A DNA stretch of 64,000 nucleotides from Methylomonas methanica (GTDB lineage Bacteria > Pseudomonadota > Gammaproteobacteria > Methylococcales > Methylomonadaceae). The translations under genes were made by a program, and so were the position numbers. Shown in pieces: positions 37,023 to 45,788 of the stretch (the first letter of the stretch is position 1; the number at the start of each line of letters is the position of its first letter). Under the pieces are notes generated by a model that made no database searches, was not told the origin of the DNA, and was given only the letters and a program-made list of their open reading frames with translations. The stretch covers positions 105,957 to 169,956 of the forward strand of contig LUUF01000083.1 of assembly GCA_001644045.1 (NCBI GenBank), given 5' to 3'.

Positions 37023-37760
37023 TTCCATATTCTCCCTAATCCGACCACTTGACAGTTGGTATTCACCTTCGTCAAACCTGAAACCGGTTTATGAATTGAT
37101 GGTTATCCGACGTGACGCCAAACCATCCATTGCCTCAACCATATGTAGCGATCACCAAACAAAACACTGCTGCAGACAGCCTAATCTGACGCAACAAATC
37201 ATTTGGGTTGTTAATCAGACAAGCTCGTACGTAGGTCAGTTGTCCATAACTCATTTGCAACGCATCTAAATAACGGCCTTACGAAAATTTACAAGGAGAA
37301 TGTGACAAATGCGTTAACAAATAAAAATAATACACAGCAGGGCCGTTTGAGTGAAAACTCGGCTATAGAGATCATCAAGCGAATAAAGGGAACGGTATAC
37401 CGTTGAATACGTGTTCGACAAGCTTAAGCGCTACCGCAGATTTGCTATCCGCCATGAGAAAAAATTTATTAACTACATGGGGATATTGTCGTTTGCATCG
37501 GTGCTCTTATGGTTGAGATAGAACATCAACAGAGCTTAGGGAACTTCACTGTTGAAACTTCTTCGATTTTGTCTCTCTGCAAATAGAGCAGCCCCAGCTG
37601 GAGTAGCGCTTATGTTTGGGGTCGTAAGATCTATTACCTCACAAAAGGAATGAGGATATTGCTTAGATAAGCAAGTTAAGGGATGATATAAAGAGACGCG
37701 CAATATTTAATAACCACTGCGACTTGCACTAGCTAAAGTGCATTGTGTAAAGGCGGAAAT
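37023..37760. other. Intergenic region without recognised gene
   Basis: This 738-base divergent region separates the IPTL-CTERM/RHS operon from small plus-strand genes. It should contain the promoter of that operon. I see no frame with a believable start and no clear repeats. Confidence 0.4.
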
Positions 37761-38156
37761 ATGGCATACCCAGAGTTGATATTCGATTGGTGTATCTATC
37801 GCGAGCTTTCCGACAATATATGGCATGCACAAATGGCTGGGCACCCGAAAATATTGACTTACAACGGTCCTGACATGACGATTCGCAAGGAACAACGTAA
37901 AGCTGCGATGCATTATCAGGTCGATGGCGAGAATTATGAGATCCCGCATATCCTCAGCCGTGACGAATATCCTTTTGCCTGTACAGTTGAAGGCGGCAAG
38001 GCATGGGTCGGACATATTCCCGGCAGGGAGAATAGCGCCCAAGGTGGGCTGATTGCCGGCTTTTTGAAACGCCATCTCATAGTTGCTGGCCTAGGGGAGC
38101 GGTCAAAGTTCCTCGTGAAGGTAATCAATCACCCTCGTGGGCCGGTTACCAAGTAA
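37761..38156 (+). CDS. Conserved-looking cytoplasmic protein, unknown
   Basis: The 131-residue protein starts MAYPELIFDWCIYRELSDNI after AAAGGCGG. It is soluble, of mixed alpha/beta composition, with a basic C-terminus (LVKVINHPRGPVTK). No family is recognised. No neighbour gives a function; the next gene on the strand begins about 100 bases later. Confidence 0.55.
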   Translation: MAYPELIFDWCIYRELSDNIWHAQMAGHPKILTYNGPDMTIRKEQRKAAMHYQVDGENYEIPHILSRDEYPFACTVEGGKAWVGHIPGRENSAQGGLIAGFLKRHLIVAGLGERSKFLVKVINHPRGPVTK

Positions 38157-38259
38157 TTCAAACCTGCACTCGGCGTTATCCACAAATTCTGTGGAAAACC
38201 CTGTGACAAAACCGTGACAACACAACCTAAGTAGCCGCCAGGCAACAAGGAAGGTCAAT

Positions 38260-38565
38260 TTGACTGAAATTTGGTCAGCGCTCAATCGTGAGATATTACA
38301 ACCGCCGCGCAAGGTCGATGAGGCCGTTGACCGGCTTATGCTCGTCATGAACAACACTGAGCGCCAGTCAGTTGCTAGTGTTGAGGAAAATGAACTGATC
38401 GAGTTCCACTTTTGCCTTGGTGTGGCGATCCGGAATGCGTTTGGGTTGCACAATCCCGATAGTGAGTTGCTGGCGGCTTGCGGTACCGAAATTGCCCCGG
38501 ATGATGCCAGCGTCATTATCATCAAGGCGCTTTGGGATCGATTGCAGAATGAAAAGCTTCGATAA
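38260..38565 (+). CDS. DUF6794-like small protein
   Basis: The 101-residue protein begins with TTG at 38260, about six bases after AAGGAAGG. It has the features WSALNREILQPP, EAVDRLMLVM, FHFCLGVAIRNAFGL and DDASVIIIKALW, the order I associate with the DUF6794 domain, whose function is unknown. It is cytoplasmic and helical. The gene follows the 131-residue gene on the same strand. Confidence 0.65.
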   Translation: MTEIWSALNREILQPPRKVDEAVDRLMLVMNNTERQSVASVEENELIEFHFCLGVAIRNAFGLHNPDSELLAACGTEIAPDDASVIIIKALWDRLQNEKLR

Positions 38566-38697
38566 ATTGACTGTTTTAGTGCTGAGTCGCCCGATGCGCT
38601 TAAAACTCTGAATGGTACGTTATAAATGCCAAGGCACATAAATCAGCAATCGGCGTGATCGATGGCTTCGTTATTTGGTACTGCCAACAAACAGGCC

Positions 38698-39021
38698 TTA
38701 CAGATTGATTTCGTGCTCACGCGTTTGCACTTCTTGCAGGCGCTTCATGACTTGCGAGTCTTTTTCGGCGTTGAAAACATCGATTGCGGACTCCAGAGTA
38801 ATGACATTCTTATCCAGTAATCCGCACAGGCCGACTCTTAACGCTACCAACTTAATCAAGCGTTCGTCAGTAGGGTTTGATCGGGCTAGATCCTCGTTCT
38901 TTGCGGCTAATTCCGGATCAGCACAAAAATTCTTTGGTTTTTCTTCCGGCCAAATTTTTTCATCACCGACAGCGAATGCTTGGAAGGATAGAATGAACAG
39001 CAATATAATTTTAGTAATCAT
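38698..39021 (-). CDS. Small exported protein, unknown
   Basis: From the ATG at 39021 the 107-residue product has a clear signal peptide (MITKIILLFILSFQAFA) and a mature part with two cysteines about 37 residues apart (NFCADPE and VGLCGLL), probably forming a disulphide. The longer frame starting at 39147 adds residues that are not signal-like. No family recognised. It follows the glycosidase gene on the same strand, but with a 278-base gap. Confidence 0.55.
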   Translation of the reverse strand: MITKIILLFILSFQAFAVGDEKIWPEEKPKNFCADPELAAKNEDLARSNPTDERLIKLVALRVGLCGLLDKNVITLESAIDVFNAEKDSQVMKRLQEVQTREHEINL

Positions 39022-39298
39022 GGGGGCCACCGTCAGCAAAAATAATCGTTCATTCCCGAACCTACATACTAGTCGCCAAGCTCTGTTTTTTAGTGGATAA
39101 AGGATAGCGCATCTTGTGGAAATAGAAGTGGTAGAAGGCGACATCAACTACGGATAAATTAAACATTCAAGACATGGCTTCTTCAGATCGACGGCTTGTG
39201 GGGGATCGCCTTTGGTGACGGTTTCAGAAACCAGCCAGTCAATACCCTGTTCTTTACTGCAGGGCCAGGGGACGAGGAGCATGGGATTTATGGTCGCA

Positions 39299-41974
39299 TT
39301 ACCGATGTGCTTCCAGCAGTTTTGCCACCAGACCGGTCCAGCCAGTCTGGTGGGATGCCCCAAGGCCGTGGCCGTTATCGCCATGGAAATATTCATGGAA
39401 TAACAGGTAATCGTTAAAGTGCGGGTCGTTTTGCAATTTTTGGTTGTGACCGTGTGCCGGTCGGTGGCCGTTGGCATCCTTGCGGAAAATCCGAATCAGC
39501 CGTCGAGACAATTCGTCCGCAACATCATTGATAGACAGCCACGTTCCCGATTCGGTTGGGCATTCTATTTTAAAGTCTTCGCCATAAAAATTGGCAAAGC
39601 GCCTGAGCGAAGTGATCAATAGATAATTTACCGGGAACCAGATGGGGCCTCGCCAGTTGGAATTGCCGCCAAACATGCCGGATTCGGCTTCACCTGGTTG
39701 GTAGTTCACGCCCATGGGAGTGCTGGCACAGCTCACGACATAAGGTTGATCCTGATGGATACGCGATAGGGATCGCACGCCGTAGTCGGATAAAAACTCG
39801 GTTTCGTCCAGCATGCGCTGCAACAGCTTTTTCATCCGCTGCCCGCGTAGCAAGGACAACAGGCGACGGTCGCCGCGCCCCGCTTCGTTCCAGTCGGAGA
39901 CTAACGATGCTAAATCGGGGCGGTAATCCAGAAACCATTTCATCCGACGTTTGAAATCGGGCAACTTCTCCAGTAACTCGGGCTCGAGGATCTCTACCGC
40001 ATAAAATGGGATTAGCCCAATCATCGAACGCACCCGGAGCGGAATCATGTTCCCGTCGGGAGAACGCAACACATCGTAGAAAAACTGGTCCTCCTCATCC
40101 CAAAGACCGATATGTTGATCGCCGCCCATGTTGCTCATCGCTTTGGCGATGTAGAGGAAATGTTCGAAAAATTTGGTGGCGATGTCTTCATAGACACGAT
40201 CATGTAACGCCAACTCCAGGGCGATACGCATCAGGTTCAGGCTGTACATCGCCATCCAGCTGGTACCGTCGGCCTGATCGATGTAGCCTCCGGCGGGCAG
40301 AGGAGCACTACGATCGAACACGCCGATATTATCCAGGCCGAGAAAGCCGCCCTGGAAAACATTGTTGTCTTCGGCGTCCTTGCGATTGACCCACCAGGTA
40401 AAATTGATGATCAATTTGTGCATGATGCGTTCCAGGAAATCCAGATCGCCAACGTCGCCGCTGTTTTTACATTCGGATTGATATACCTCCCAGGCCGCCC
40501 AGGCATGCACCGGCGGATTGACATCGCCCAACTGCCATTCATAGGCCGGTATCTGGCCATTAGGGTGCATGTACCATTCCCGTGTCATCAGCAGTAACTG
40601 ATTTTTGGCGAAGTCCGGGTCTATCATAGCTAGCGTTACGCAATGAAACGCTAGATCCCATGCGGCATACCAGGGATATTCCCAGGTGTCAGGCATGGAA
40701 ATGATGTCGGCATTATTTAGGTGTTCCCAGCCTTTGTTGCGGCCGTTGCGACGCTGTGACGGTGGTGGGGTGGTTCCCGGATCACCTTTTAACCATTGGG
40801 GAATGTCGAAGTAATAGAACTGTTTGCTCCAGATCATACCGGCCAGAGCCTGGCGTTGAATCAGTTTGGCATCGGCATCCGGCAGGGTGGATTGCAACTC
40901 GTCATAAAAGGCATCCGCCTCGCTGCGGCGTGTGTCAAACAGTGTATCGAAGTCATCAAAGGGTAGTGAGTTAGGGTTTTTACTCAAACGCAGACGCACT
41001 TGGACCTTTTCGTGCGCCGGCACCGTAAAGCTAAAATAGCCCGCAGCCTTGGTGCCATGTTGCTGCGGATTGATGGCGTGGCGATTGCCGTGGACCAGGT
41101 AGTCATGGAAGGCATCCTTGAAATAGCCGACAGCTTGCTGTTGATACAACAGCCGTAAATTGGTGTCGTTATCGCAAAACAGCAACGCGGGATCGCCGTC
41201 GAAATAGCAATGATAGTTGCCCAGTTCTGCGTGTTGTATGGTGATGCCACCGGTTTCGGCGGCGGAAAGCGTCGGGCGGGTCGCATCGTAACCCCAGCTC
41301 CAGGTATTGCGAAACCAGAGTTGCGGGAGGATATGCAGCGGTGCAGCGCCGGTGCTGCGGTTGTGCGCGGTAATCGACATCAGAATGTCGTCGACGCCCG
41401 CCTTGGCGTATTCGACGAATATATCGAAATAACGGTTGTCGTCGAATATCCCGGTATCCAGTAATTCGAACTCCGGCATGTCTCTGCCACGTTTGCGGTT
41501 CTCTTCGAGCAATGCCGCATAGGGAAACGCCTGTTGCGGATATTTGTACAACATTTTCAGGTAAGAATGGCTGGGGGTTGCGTCGAGATAGTAATAAAGT
41601 TCCTTGACGTCCTCGCCGTGATTGCCTTCGCCATTGGTCAAGCCGAACAAGCGTTCCTTGAGGATAGAGTCATGTTCATTCCATAGCGCTAGGCCGAGAC
41701 ACAGTCGCTGTTTCTCGTCGCAAAAACCGGCGATGCCATCCTCGCCCCAACGGTAAGCCCGACTGCGGGCATGATCGTGGCTAAAATATTCCCAGGCTTT
41801 GCCATCCGCGCTGTAGTCTTCACGCACTGTGCCCCATTGACGTTCGCTCAGATACGGCCCCCATAACCGCCATGCCGCCACGCCGTTGCTTTGCGCCAGC
41901 ACTCGCTGTTTTTCGGCGCTGAGAGGGCTGTGTGCTTCCGCCTCTGTTTGGGATTGGTCGGTCGATTCTGTCAT
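39299..41974 (-). CDS. MGH1/GH63-like glucosidase
   Basis: The 891-residue cytoplasmic protein starts at ATG 41974, eight bases after AGGAGG. It contains the catalytic alpha/alpha barrel of the MGH1-like/GH63 family: WYAAWDLAFHCVTLAMIDP, GLDNIGVFDRS, DGTSWMAMY and, near the end, FGGNSNWRGPIWFPVNYLL. Relatives remove glucose from oligosaccharides or hydrolyse glucosyl- or mannosylglycerate. The specific sugar is not evident. It stands alone, with no sugar transporter or sucrose/glycogen genes next to it. Confidence 0.85.
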   Translation of the reverse strand: MTESTDQSQTEAEAHSPLSAEKQRVLAQSNGVAAWRLWGPYLSERQWGTVREDYSADGKAWEYFSHDHARSRAYRWGEDGIAGFCDEKQRLCLGLALWNEHDSILKERLFGLTNGEGNHGEDVKELYYYLDATPSHSYLKMLYKYPQQAFPYAALLEENRKRGRDMPEFELLDTGIFDDNRYFDIFVEYAKAGVDDILMSITAHNRSTGAAPLHILPQLWFRNTWSWGYDATRPTLSAAETGGITIQHAELGNYHCYFDGDPALLFCDNDTNLRLLYQQQAVGYFKDAFHDYLVHGNRHAINPQQHGTKAAGYFSFTVPAHEKVQVRLRLSKNPNSLPFDDFDTLFDTRRSEADAFYDELQSTLPDADAKLIQRQALAGMIWSKQFYYFDIPQWLKGDPGTTPPPSQRRNGRNKGWEHLNNADIISMPDTWEYPWYAAWDLAFHCVTLAMIDPDFAKNQLLLMTREWYMHPNGQIPAYEWQLGDVNPPVHAWAAWEVYQSECKNSGDVGDLDFLERIMHKLIINFTWWVNRKDAEDNNVFQGGFLGLDNIGVFDRSAPLPAGGYIDQADGTSWMAMYSLNLMRIALELALHDRVYEDIATKFFEHFLYIAKAMSNMGGDQHIGLWDEEDQFFYDVLRSPDGNMIPLRVRSMIGLIPFYAVEILEPELLEKLPDFKRRMKWFLDYRPDLASLVSDWNEAGRGDRRLLSLLRGQRMKKLLQRMLDETEFLSDYGVRSLSRIHQDQPYVVSCASTPMGVNYQPGEAESGMFGGNSNWRGPIWFPVNYLLITSLRRFANFYGEDFKIECPTESGTWLSINDVADELSRRLIRIFRKDANGHRPAHGHNQKLQNDPHFNDYLLFHEYFHGDNGHGLGASHQTGWTGLVAKLLEAHR

Positions 41975-42293
41975 GTCAGCAAACCTCCTCAATGAAATGT
42001 ACCGCGTGCAAAAACGGTTACGCAACTAGTACTTATAAAGAATCCGTCACTACGGTAGCTTTCAGTGATGATCGTTACCACGGCTATTAATTTGAAAGGA
42101 CAAACGCTAAACAGCGGAACCTGTTACTAACTCCCAAAACAGGAAGAAGATTCCAGAAACACGCCTTACCCCCTACCCGTCTAAGGTCATCGGAAAAGAC
42201 TAATTGATCAATCGATCAGACACCTTTGATGCATTACATACGACAACTAAATTTCGTTAGACTTTTTTGCATTAACTGCGTTAATACGCTTAA
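41975..42293. other. Divergent intergenic region
   Basis: The 319 bases separate the glycosidase gene (minus) from the 632-residue gene (plus). The composition becomes AT-rich towards 42293, which marks the start of an AT-rich tract that continues, with breaks, to about 57.4 kb. No coding frame or repeat is recognised. Confidence 0.4.
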
Positions 42294-44192
42294 ATGAGCG
42301 AAGTTATTGGGAATTGGTTACCACGGATGAAAACACTCGACCTAAAGACGTTTAGAGATCTCAAAGAGTCTGAAGAATTACTCTGCCTTGACTGGTTCGG
42401 AGCAATATCACCAAATCCAGATGAACCAGACAACCCTCTATTGGAATGCTACTTTACACCCATAACTATTAAGACTGGTTCGACATGGGATTATTTTTCC
42501 AGGAGCTATTCCTCTCAAGTCTGCATCGGAATATCAGTTGGTTATTTACCCGCCCTTTATATAGGTCAAGTATATAAAAATGGCATACATGACCCATCTA
42601 TCGAATGCGGAAATACTGATATTATTGAATTTGAGTTTGATTCATCAAACAATAAGTCAACAAATGAAACAACTATTTCTAAAGCAAATTTAAGTGAAAA
42701 ATCAAAATTAATTAACGCGCGCTTCGAAAATACAAGAAACAAAGCTGGGGCAAAGTTCCTTGTTGGTCACATTTCAAAAGCAAAACAAGCAAAAACCCAG
42801 AACGACTCTTTAAAACGCTATTCATCTGAAGCAACATTACTTATACATGAGATTGAATTAATACGATTCTATTTTACCAATTCATCATTTCTAACCAAAA
42901 ATATCTTTTCAGATTCCTTCCATCCAGAAAACATTCTTTCTCGTATTATTAATATAAAACAAGAAGTATTATCATTTGATGCAGAAACCAAGTCAGCTCG
43001 CTTCGTTTATCGCATTGGATTTTCTAAAAATGACATTCCTATACTGGGCAGAATACTATTTGAACCTGACGCTCGCGGATTAAAGGCGGTAAACAGAATT
43101 CTAAACTCGATTTTAGCTGGTCGTGTTAATACATGCTTACACAAAGGCTACCCGCGAACCAACTTTCCTTTCAGTGGGAAAACGACACTAAAACTTATAG
43201 GCCGAAAAATCTCTACTAGTGAAACAAATGAACCTTACTTCCTTGTGCATCGCATATTAGCTTGCTCGGCTAACTTTCCTTTCAAAAATTTAAGTTATTG
43301 TTGCGAAGCCTGCCCCGGAGGCAAGGCCGCCCCTGAAAATGCACCAGCAGCTTTTCCAGGCTCCAATACCATATATAAAGGTCCCGCTAACGAAACCAAT
43401 AGGCTTGGAGATAGCGTCAGTGATGAGCAGCCATTGACTGGCTCTGAAAAAATAACTACGCAGCTACCCAGTCGTGAATTCGGAGGTCTACAAGATGTAA
43501 ATCTCGTTCATGAAAAACTTAGAGACTGCACACACACATCAAAACAAAAAAGTCACAAATATTTGGAGTATTTATTGAATGCCAGCACTGGCGGTAGTAG
43601 GAATAAAAAAAGCTCGACTGTTAGACAAGATCTTGATTCGCCACCAGAGCCACCACCAAAAGCTTCTATCGATCTAGCGCTTTTTATACGAGTCATTAAT
43701 ACAATTAAAAATAGTAACAAAATCTGGATTTGTAAAACAATTCAGTTTGAAGGTGGTTTTACAAGCAATGGAGAAAACTACTCATATTTTCCAGAAGTTG
43801 CTTGTGATGTTAAGGATATAAACCGCCAATTCGCCTACGCAGACAACGAAAAAAAAGTACGCCGACAGTTTATTTGCGTCGAATTCAATATAGGCAATAA
43901 GTTTATGTACTTATTCGAAGCACAACGTCGACCGAAACAAAATGGCAAAGAAACACTTGACTATAAAGAAAGAATGCCCGTTCTTCTGGTTCGCAAAAAT
44001 GACTTTCAACAATTAATTTCCAAGGACTTCACGGAACTCCTTGAGAGTACTGTAAAAAAAAGGACCTGGGATATTCCAAATTCTAAACGTACAGTTCTCA
44101 TACTTGATCGGTCATCTCACAACCTTAGCAATGAAGCTGAAGGCGATATGAAACGCATAATTACAGATCTAATTCAGCGCAACACTAATTAA
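42294..44192 (+). CDS. Large protein of unknown function, possibly TnsE-related
   Basis: The 632-residue protein is soluble, with two folded halves joined by a low-complexity linker at about residues 340-460 (rich in Pro, Asn, Ser and Lys). The C-terminal part (LALFIRVINTIKNSNKIWIC, a strand region, then RRQFICVEFNIGNKFMYLFE) has the order of the TnsE C-terminal domain of Tn7, where a basic strand is followed by a long acidic helix. The linker position is also TnsE-like. The similarity is weak by eye and may be only a fold resemblance. If true, it would link this stretch to the Tn7-like ends at 14645 and 25191. The gene is AT-rich and stands alone. Confidence 0.45.
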   Translation: MSEVIGNWLPRMKTLDLKTFRDLKESEELLCLDWFGAISPNPDEPDNPLLECYFTPITIKTGSTWDYFSRSYSSQVCIGISVGYLPALYIGQVYKNGIHDPSIECGNTDIIEFEFDSSNNKSTNETTISKANLSEKSKLINARFENTRNKAGAKFLVGHISKAKQAKTQNDSLKRYSSEATLLIHEIELIRFYFTNSSFLTKNIFSDSFHPENILSRIINIKQEVLSFDAETKSARFVYRIGFSKNDIPILGRILFEPDARGLKAVNRILNSILAGRVNTCLHKGYPRTNFPFSGKTTLKLIGRKISTSETNEPYFLVHRILACSANFPFKNLSYCCEACPGGKAAPENAPAAFPGSNTIYKGPANETNRLGDSVSDEQPLTGSEKITTQLPSREFGGLQDVNLVHEKLRDCTHTSKQKSHKYLEYLLNASTGGSRNKKSSTVRQDLDSPPEPPPKASIDLALFIRVINTIKNSNKIWICKTIQFEGGFTSNGENYSYFPEVACDVKDINRQFAYADNEKKVRRQFICVEFNIGNKFMYLFEAQRRPKQNGKETLDYKERMPVLLVRKNDFQQLISKDFTELLESTVKKRTWDIPNSKRTVLILDRSSHNLSNEAEGDMKRIITDLIQRNTN

Positions 44193-44397
44193 TCTGAAAT
44201 TTTCGTTATTACTTCAGGTTTTTCGTTCCACTCTACATCAAATAGACGGGGATGGCCTGAAAGAAGTCGACCATTAAGCAACTAACTTCCAACATTGACA
44301 TTAGTATGCAATATCAGTTTTAGGCGGTATTTTTACCTTTCAGCTTGCGTATCGATTCTCCCTTGAAATCCTCTCAATTTAATTACCACAGCGGCAT

Positions 44398-44466
44398 TTA
44401 CTGACGGCAGGCATGCAAGTCTCTGCAGAAATCAAGCTTGGTACTCGTACTGTATTAGAATATTTA
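44398..44466 (+). pseudogene. Remnant of HlyD-type secretion adaptor
   Basis: Within the 328-base gap after the previous gene, the frame at 44398-44466 reads LLTAGMQVSAEIKLGTRTV then LEYL. This is the end of type I secretion membrane-fusion (HlyD-family) proteins, where GMxVxAEIKTGxRxVxEYLLSP is usual. Nothing else of the gene is present and no start is available. Confidence 0.5.
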
Positions 44467-44520
44467 CCTTCACCAGGTCGCCGCATCACAGGCAACTTGA
44501 ATTCTGTTGTAAAGATTCAA

Positions 44521-45060
44521 TCATCGAATAGCAGTTTGAGCAGAACATAGATGAAATAATTCAATCAGATATTGGACATCTATCCTTGCTCGGTGTCGGC
44601 CACCAACTTTTTTGCGGGCATCTAGTTTAAGCTGTTCGTATAGCCGCCGGCGTTTATTACTATCATCTTCAATTGTTGTCAACAACGGCAGCATCAACGA
44701 ATCGGAATGCACGATATTAAATTCGGCAAAACCGGCAGATGAGCCGACGGAATAGAGAGTTTCAATCCACCAGTCGTCGAATGGAATCCCATCCGCGTAA
44801 ATAGTTTCACCCGGCTGGATAGATTGGTTCATTCGGTGGCAGAGGAATTTGGGATGCACTCCTTGTTCCCCACACAGTTTTCTACTGATGCCATGTATTT
44901 GTTGAGCATTGTAATCCCAGTCAATCCAATCATCTACCGTATAAGGGTTGATTAAATGACTTTCGATATTACCGTTTTGATCATACCATGCAATCTCAAT
45001 AGGATAGCTATTCATGCTTAGGCTGCTCGCTTCAATATCAAGAAATCTGGGCAATATCAT
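44521..45060 (-). CDS. DnaQ-like 3'-5' exonuclease
   Basis: The 179-residue protein starts MILPRFLDIEASSL, where the DxE of exonuclease motif I lies at residues 8-10. Later ADGIPFDDWW could supply motif II and HRARIDVQYLIEL motif III (His and Asp). The arrangement resembles the RNase T/DNA polymerase III epsilon superfamily. I take ATG 45060 over the longer frame starting at 45093. The neighbours are a secretion-gene remnant and an IS remnant, so the gene sits in a reworked stretch. Confidence 0.7.
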   Translation of the reverse strand: MILPRFLDIEASSLSMNSYPIEIAWYDQNGNIESHLINPYTVDDWIDWDYNAQQIHGISRKLCGEQGVHPKFLCHRMNQSIQPGETIYADGIPFDDWWIETLYSVGSSAGFAEFNIVHSDSLMLPLLTTIEDDSNKRRRLYEQLKLDARKKVGGRHRARIDVQYLIELFHLCSAQTAIR

Positions 45061-45160
45061 TCGATAAAATAGGATCAAAAGGCTGCTATTCAAAGCGGTG
45101 GATTGATTAACCTATGTTTTCAATCAATATCGTACAGTAGTATTGGCAATGAAGGGTGAC

Positions 45161-45293
45161 TTCCTGATGTATAGGCCTTGTTTTGAAGGCACGGAAACCT
45201 TTGGCTCCTGAAGACAAATACTCCAATTTAGAATGAATCCGTTTTCGATTGTAATACACTTTGATGTAATCGAAGACCTGTCGCTTGGCATCA
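45161..45293 (-). pseudogene. IS3-family OrfB transposase remnant
   Basis: The minus strand of this stretch reads DAKRQVFDYIKVYYNRKRIH followed by SKLEYLSSGAKGF, the C-terminal end of IS3-family transposases (compare the usual YIExxYNRxRxHSxLGYxSP). The rest of the transposase and the element ends are missing. The plus-strand frame over the same bases (45233-45481) is its shadow. Confidence 0.75.
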
Positions 45294-45481
45294 GATTATA
45301 TTACGAATCGTTCGCCATGAATGGCTTCGACTTTGAAGCTATGGTTCCAATCCGTCATAGCGAGTCGAGTCAACCGAAGGGAACTGTACGTGAACCTTTG
45401 GATTCATACGGCTCTTGTTATCCTGCCACCCAACACGCCAATGTGCAAACAAAGTTGGATATCGTCAATATAGCTAGCTGA

Positions 45482-45788
45482 ATCCTGCTATGCCCCTGTA
45501 ATAGTTTTATTACTATTAAATCAAATATTAATCAAGCAGAATAATTCATAACTGGATTACCGCATGCCTCACATCAATTTATAATGCCGCTTCGCAGAAT
45601 AATTGTCATAAGCTAGTTTTAATTTATAGCTTATACCTATAAATCAATAGGAAATTAGTATTTAACAATTCTATATAGTAAGAGTAGATTCAACTAATCG
45701 GTTATATCGCTATTGTGAATTAGCGGCATTAACTACATTTGCTTGAAGATGATTGTTAATCAGTAAAAATAATTTTGTGAGACTAAAA
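45482..45788. other. AT-rich upstream region of the acetylene-hydratase-like gene
   Basis: The 307 bases before the start at 45789 are strongly AT-rich and should hold its promoter. There are several candidate -10 boxes, such as the TATATAGTA run near 45675, but none is decisive. No gene recognised. Confidence 0.4.

Noticed and set aside
39148..39477. 109-residue minus-strand frame beyond the glycosidase stop
   Set aside because: It overlaps the glycosidase end in another frame, has no ribosome-binding site and low-complexity Thr-rich sequence; a shadow.
45233..45481. 82-residue plus-strand frame
   Set aside because: The minus strand of its first part encodes an IS3 transposase end, so this is the antisense shadow of a remnant.
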